From contig NC_037593.1 of assembly GCF_003073045.1 (NCBI RefSeq), positions 18,404,725 to 18,468,724 of the forward strand: DNA of 64,000 nt, written 5' to 3'. Under the pieces are notes generated by a model that saw nothing but the letters and a program-made list of their open reading frames with translations, had not been told where the DNA came from and did not search any database. Origin of the DNA: Pomacea canaliculata (Eukaryota; Mollusca; Gastropoda; Architaenioglossa; Ampullariidae). A program made the translations under genes and the position numbers. Position 1 is the first letter of the stretch; each line of letters begins with the position of its first letter. Positions 63,258-64,000 of this stretch are shown piece after piece.

Positions 63258-63865
63258 CTTGTGTTATTTTTTCTCAAAAGATTTTTTTAAGAAGCACAAA
63301 ACAACACACGAAGAATCCTTTGACAGCAGTCGTGGTCTTAAAATGATAATGAAGACGGTATCGTGTGTGGATGCTGTCGACTGCTTTGAAACTTCCCACA
63401 ATGCACTAGTAGCTTGGCTACATTAAAACAATGTCAGCTTCCGGTTAAGGGAGGCTATTCGGCAAGCCTCAAATCACAAGCGTCATGGAGATCATAGTCG
63501 TCTGCTTTAAATCATCCTCCTGCAGTTCGTAGCTTTACTGCTTGCAGCTTACAGGATTTCCGCTTGTGTCAGCTGACTTTCTGCCATACTTAAGACTCGT
63601 TGGAGTTCACTGCAGTCAAGTGTGTGCGTGTTCTGGCCGCCGTCCTGGTAATATTATTTCCTGGATAAATAATTGCGATTTGATCATTGTGTACTGTGGG
63701 CTATCCATAGTAGTGTGACACTGATAAGTAAGATGTCACGGCCATCAACCAGAGATAAGACTATCAATTTACTTATGTAAGCTTATCGTCCTGATATCAA
63801 GTGACCCTCAGGACCGTAGATTTACTGCGCTTCGCGTCATCTAAAGATAGTTTACTGCATTGACA
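63258..63865. promoter_or_regulatory. Bidirectional promoter region between MBOAT and NAAA-like genes
   Basis: The two start codons are 608 bp apart in divergent orientation. TTCCCACAATGCACTA at 63393-63408 fits the STAF/ZNF143 consensus at nearly all positions, and CTTCCGG at 63438-63444 is an ETS-type core. Both motif classes are typical of animal bidirectional promoters. No TATA box is obvious. Function is inferred. Confidence 0.6.
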
Positions 63866-64000
63866 ATGGCTTCTCACTATCTCATCGGAGTGTTACTAGT
63901 TGCCTGGTTCCATCTAGCAGTCACTGGTCAAGCACGGCCATCTGATCCACAGCCGGTAAAAACGTACAATGTGAGTTTCGACGATGATCCTTCTGTGAGG
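63866..64000 (+). CDS. NAAA: NAAA/acid ceramidase-like amidase, N-terminus (cut by window edge)
   Basis: The first 45 codons are seen, from ATG 63866 (context GACAATGG) to the window edge. MASHYLIGVLLVAWFHLAVTG is a clear signal peptide, with cleavage likely before or near QARP. The next block, KTYNVSFDDDPSVR, resembles the start of the mature N-terminal chain of N-acylethanolamine-hydrolysing acid amidase (RFNVSLDSVPELRW). NAAA is a lysosomal cysteine amidase that self-cleaves and hydrolyses N-acylethanolamines such as palmitoylethanolamide; acid ceramidase is its close paralogue. The catalytic cysteine lies beyond the window, so NAAA versus ASAH1 cannot be settled here. It is divergently paired with the MBOAT gene. 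Confidence 0.6.
   Translation, partial: MASHYLIGVLLVAWFHLAVTGQARPSDPQPVKTYNVSFDDDPSVR

Overview
The window is nuclear DNA from an intron-rich animal, most likely a gastropod or other lophotrochozoan. The evidence is short protein exons with canonical GT-AG introns, abundant microsatellites, tRNA-derived SINE-like pieces, Jockey/L2-like LINE relics and hAT MITEs. It also carries an acetylcholine-binding-protein-like gene, a family best known from molluscs. Gene models below were built by hand: reading frames were joined at splice sites, and phase agreement was checked at every junction. Family names rest on remembered homologues, not on a search.

Layout, left to right. (1) 0.4-5.9 kb, minus strand: eleven phase-compatible exons of a Treslin/TICRR-like replication-initiation protein, with the 3' end off the window and the 5' end unresolved. 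A 200-bp hAT MITE with a perfect 8-bp target duplication lies in its last visible intron. (2) 6-10.6 kb: no gene; a CRE/AP-1 motif pair, a LINE relic and a SINE-like piece. (3) 10.75-12.58 kb, plus strand: a two-exon orphan gene whose protein has a Tyr/Pro/Lys-rich N-terminal half and a Pro/Ala-rich C-terminal half. (4) 12.6-22.4 kb: no confident gene; a second hAT element, an NRF1/ETS-type GC-rich patch and SINE/LINE tails. (5) 22.5-43.6 kb, plus strand: four exons, the first separated by a 19-kb repeat-filled intron, encode a 276-aa secreted Cys-loop ligand-binding-domain protein. It resembles AChBP but lacks the aromatic box and the vicinal cysteines, has no channel domain, and ends in a hydrophobic tail typical of a GPI signal or membrane anchor. 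(6) 46.4-49.5 kb, plus strand: CENP-O, with a start codon that appears to be assembled across an intron. (7) 55.5-63.3 kb, minus strand: a complete 12-exon MBOAT1/2-type lysophospholipid acyltransferase of 480 aa, with a perfect 38-bp hairpin just upstream of a 51-nt cassette-like exon. (8) 63.87 kb to the right edge, plus strand: the first 45 codons of an NAAA/acid-ceramidase-like amidase, head-to-head with the acyltransferase across 0.6 kb containing STAF/ZNF143- and ETS-type sites.

Two functional pairings are visible, though only as inference. Two chromosome-cycle genes (Treslin-like, CENP-O) share the window. The MBOAT and NAAA-like genes, both in membrane-lipid or N-acylethanolamine metabolism, share one probable bidirectional promoter. 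The strongest candidate for something undescribed is the anchored, non-cholinergic AChBP-like protein.
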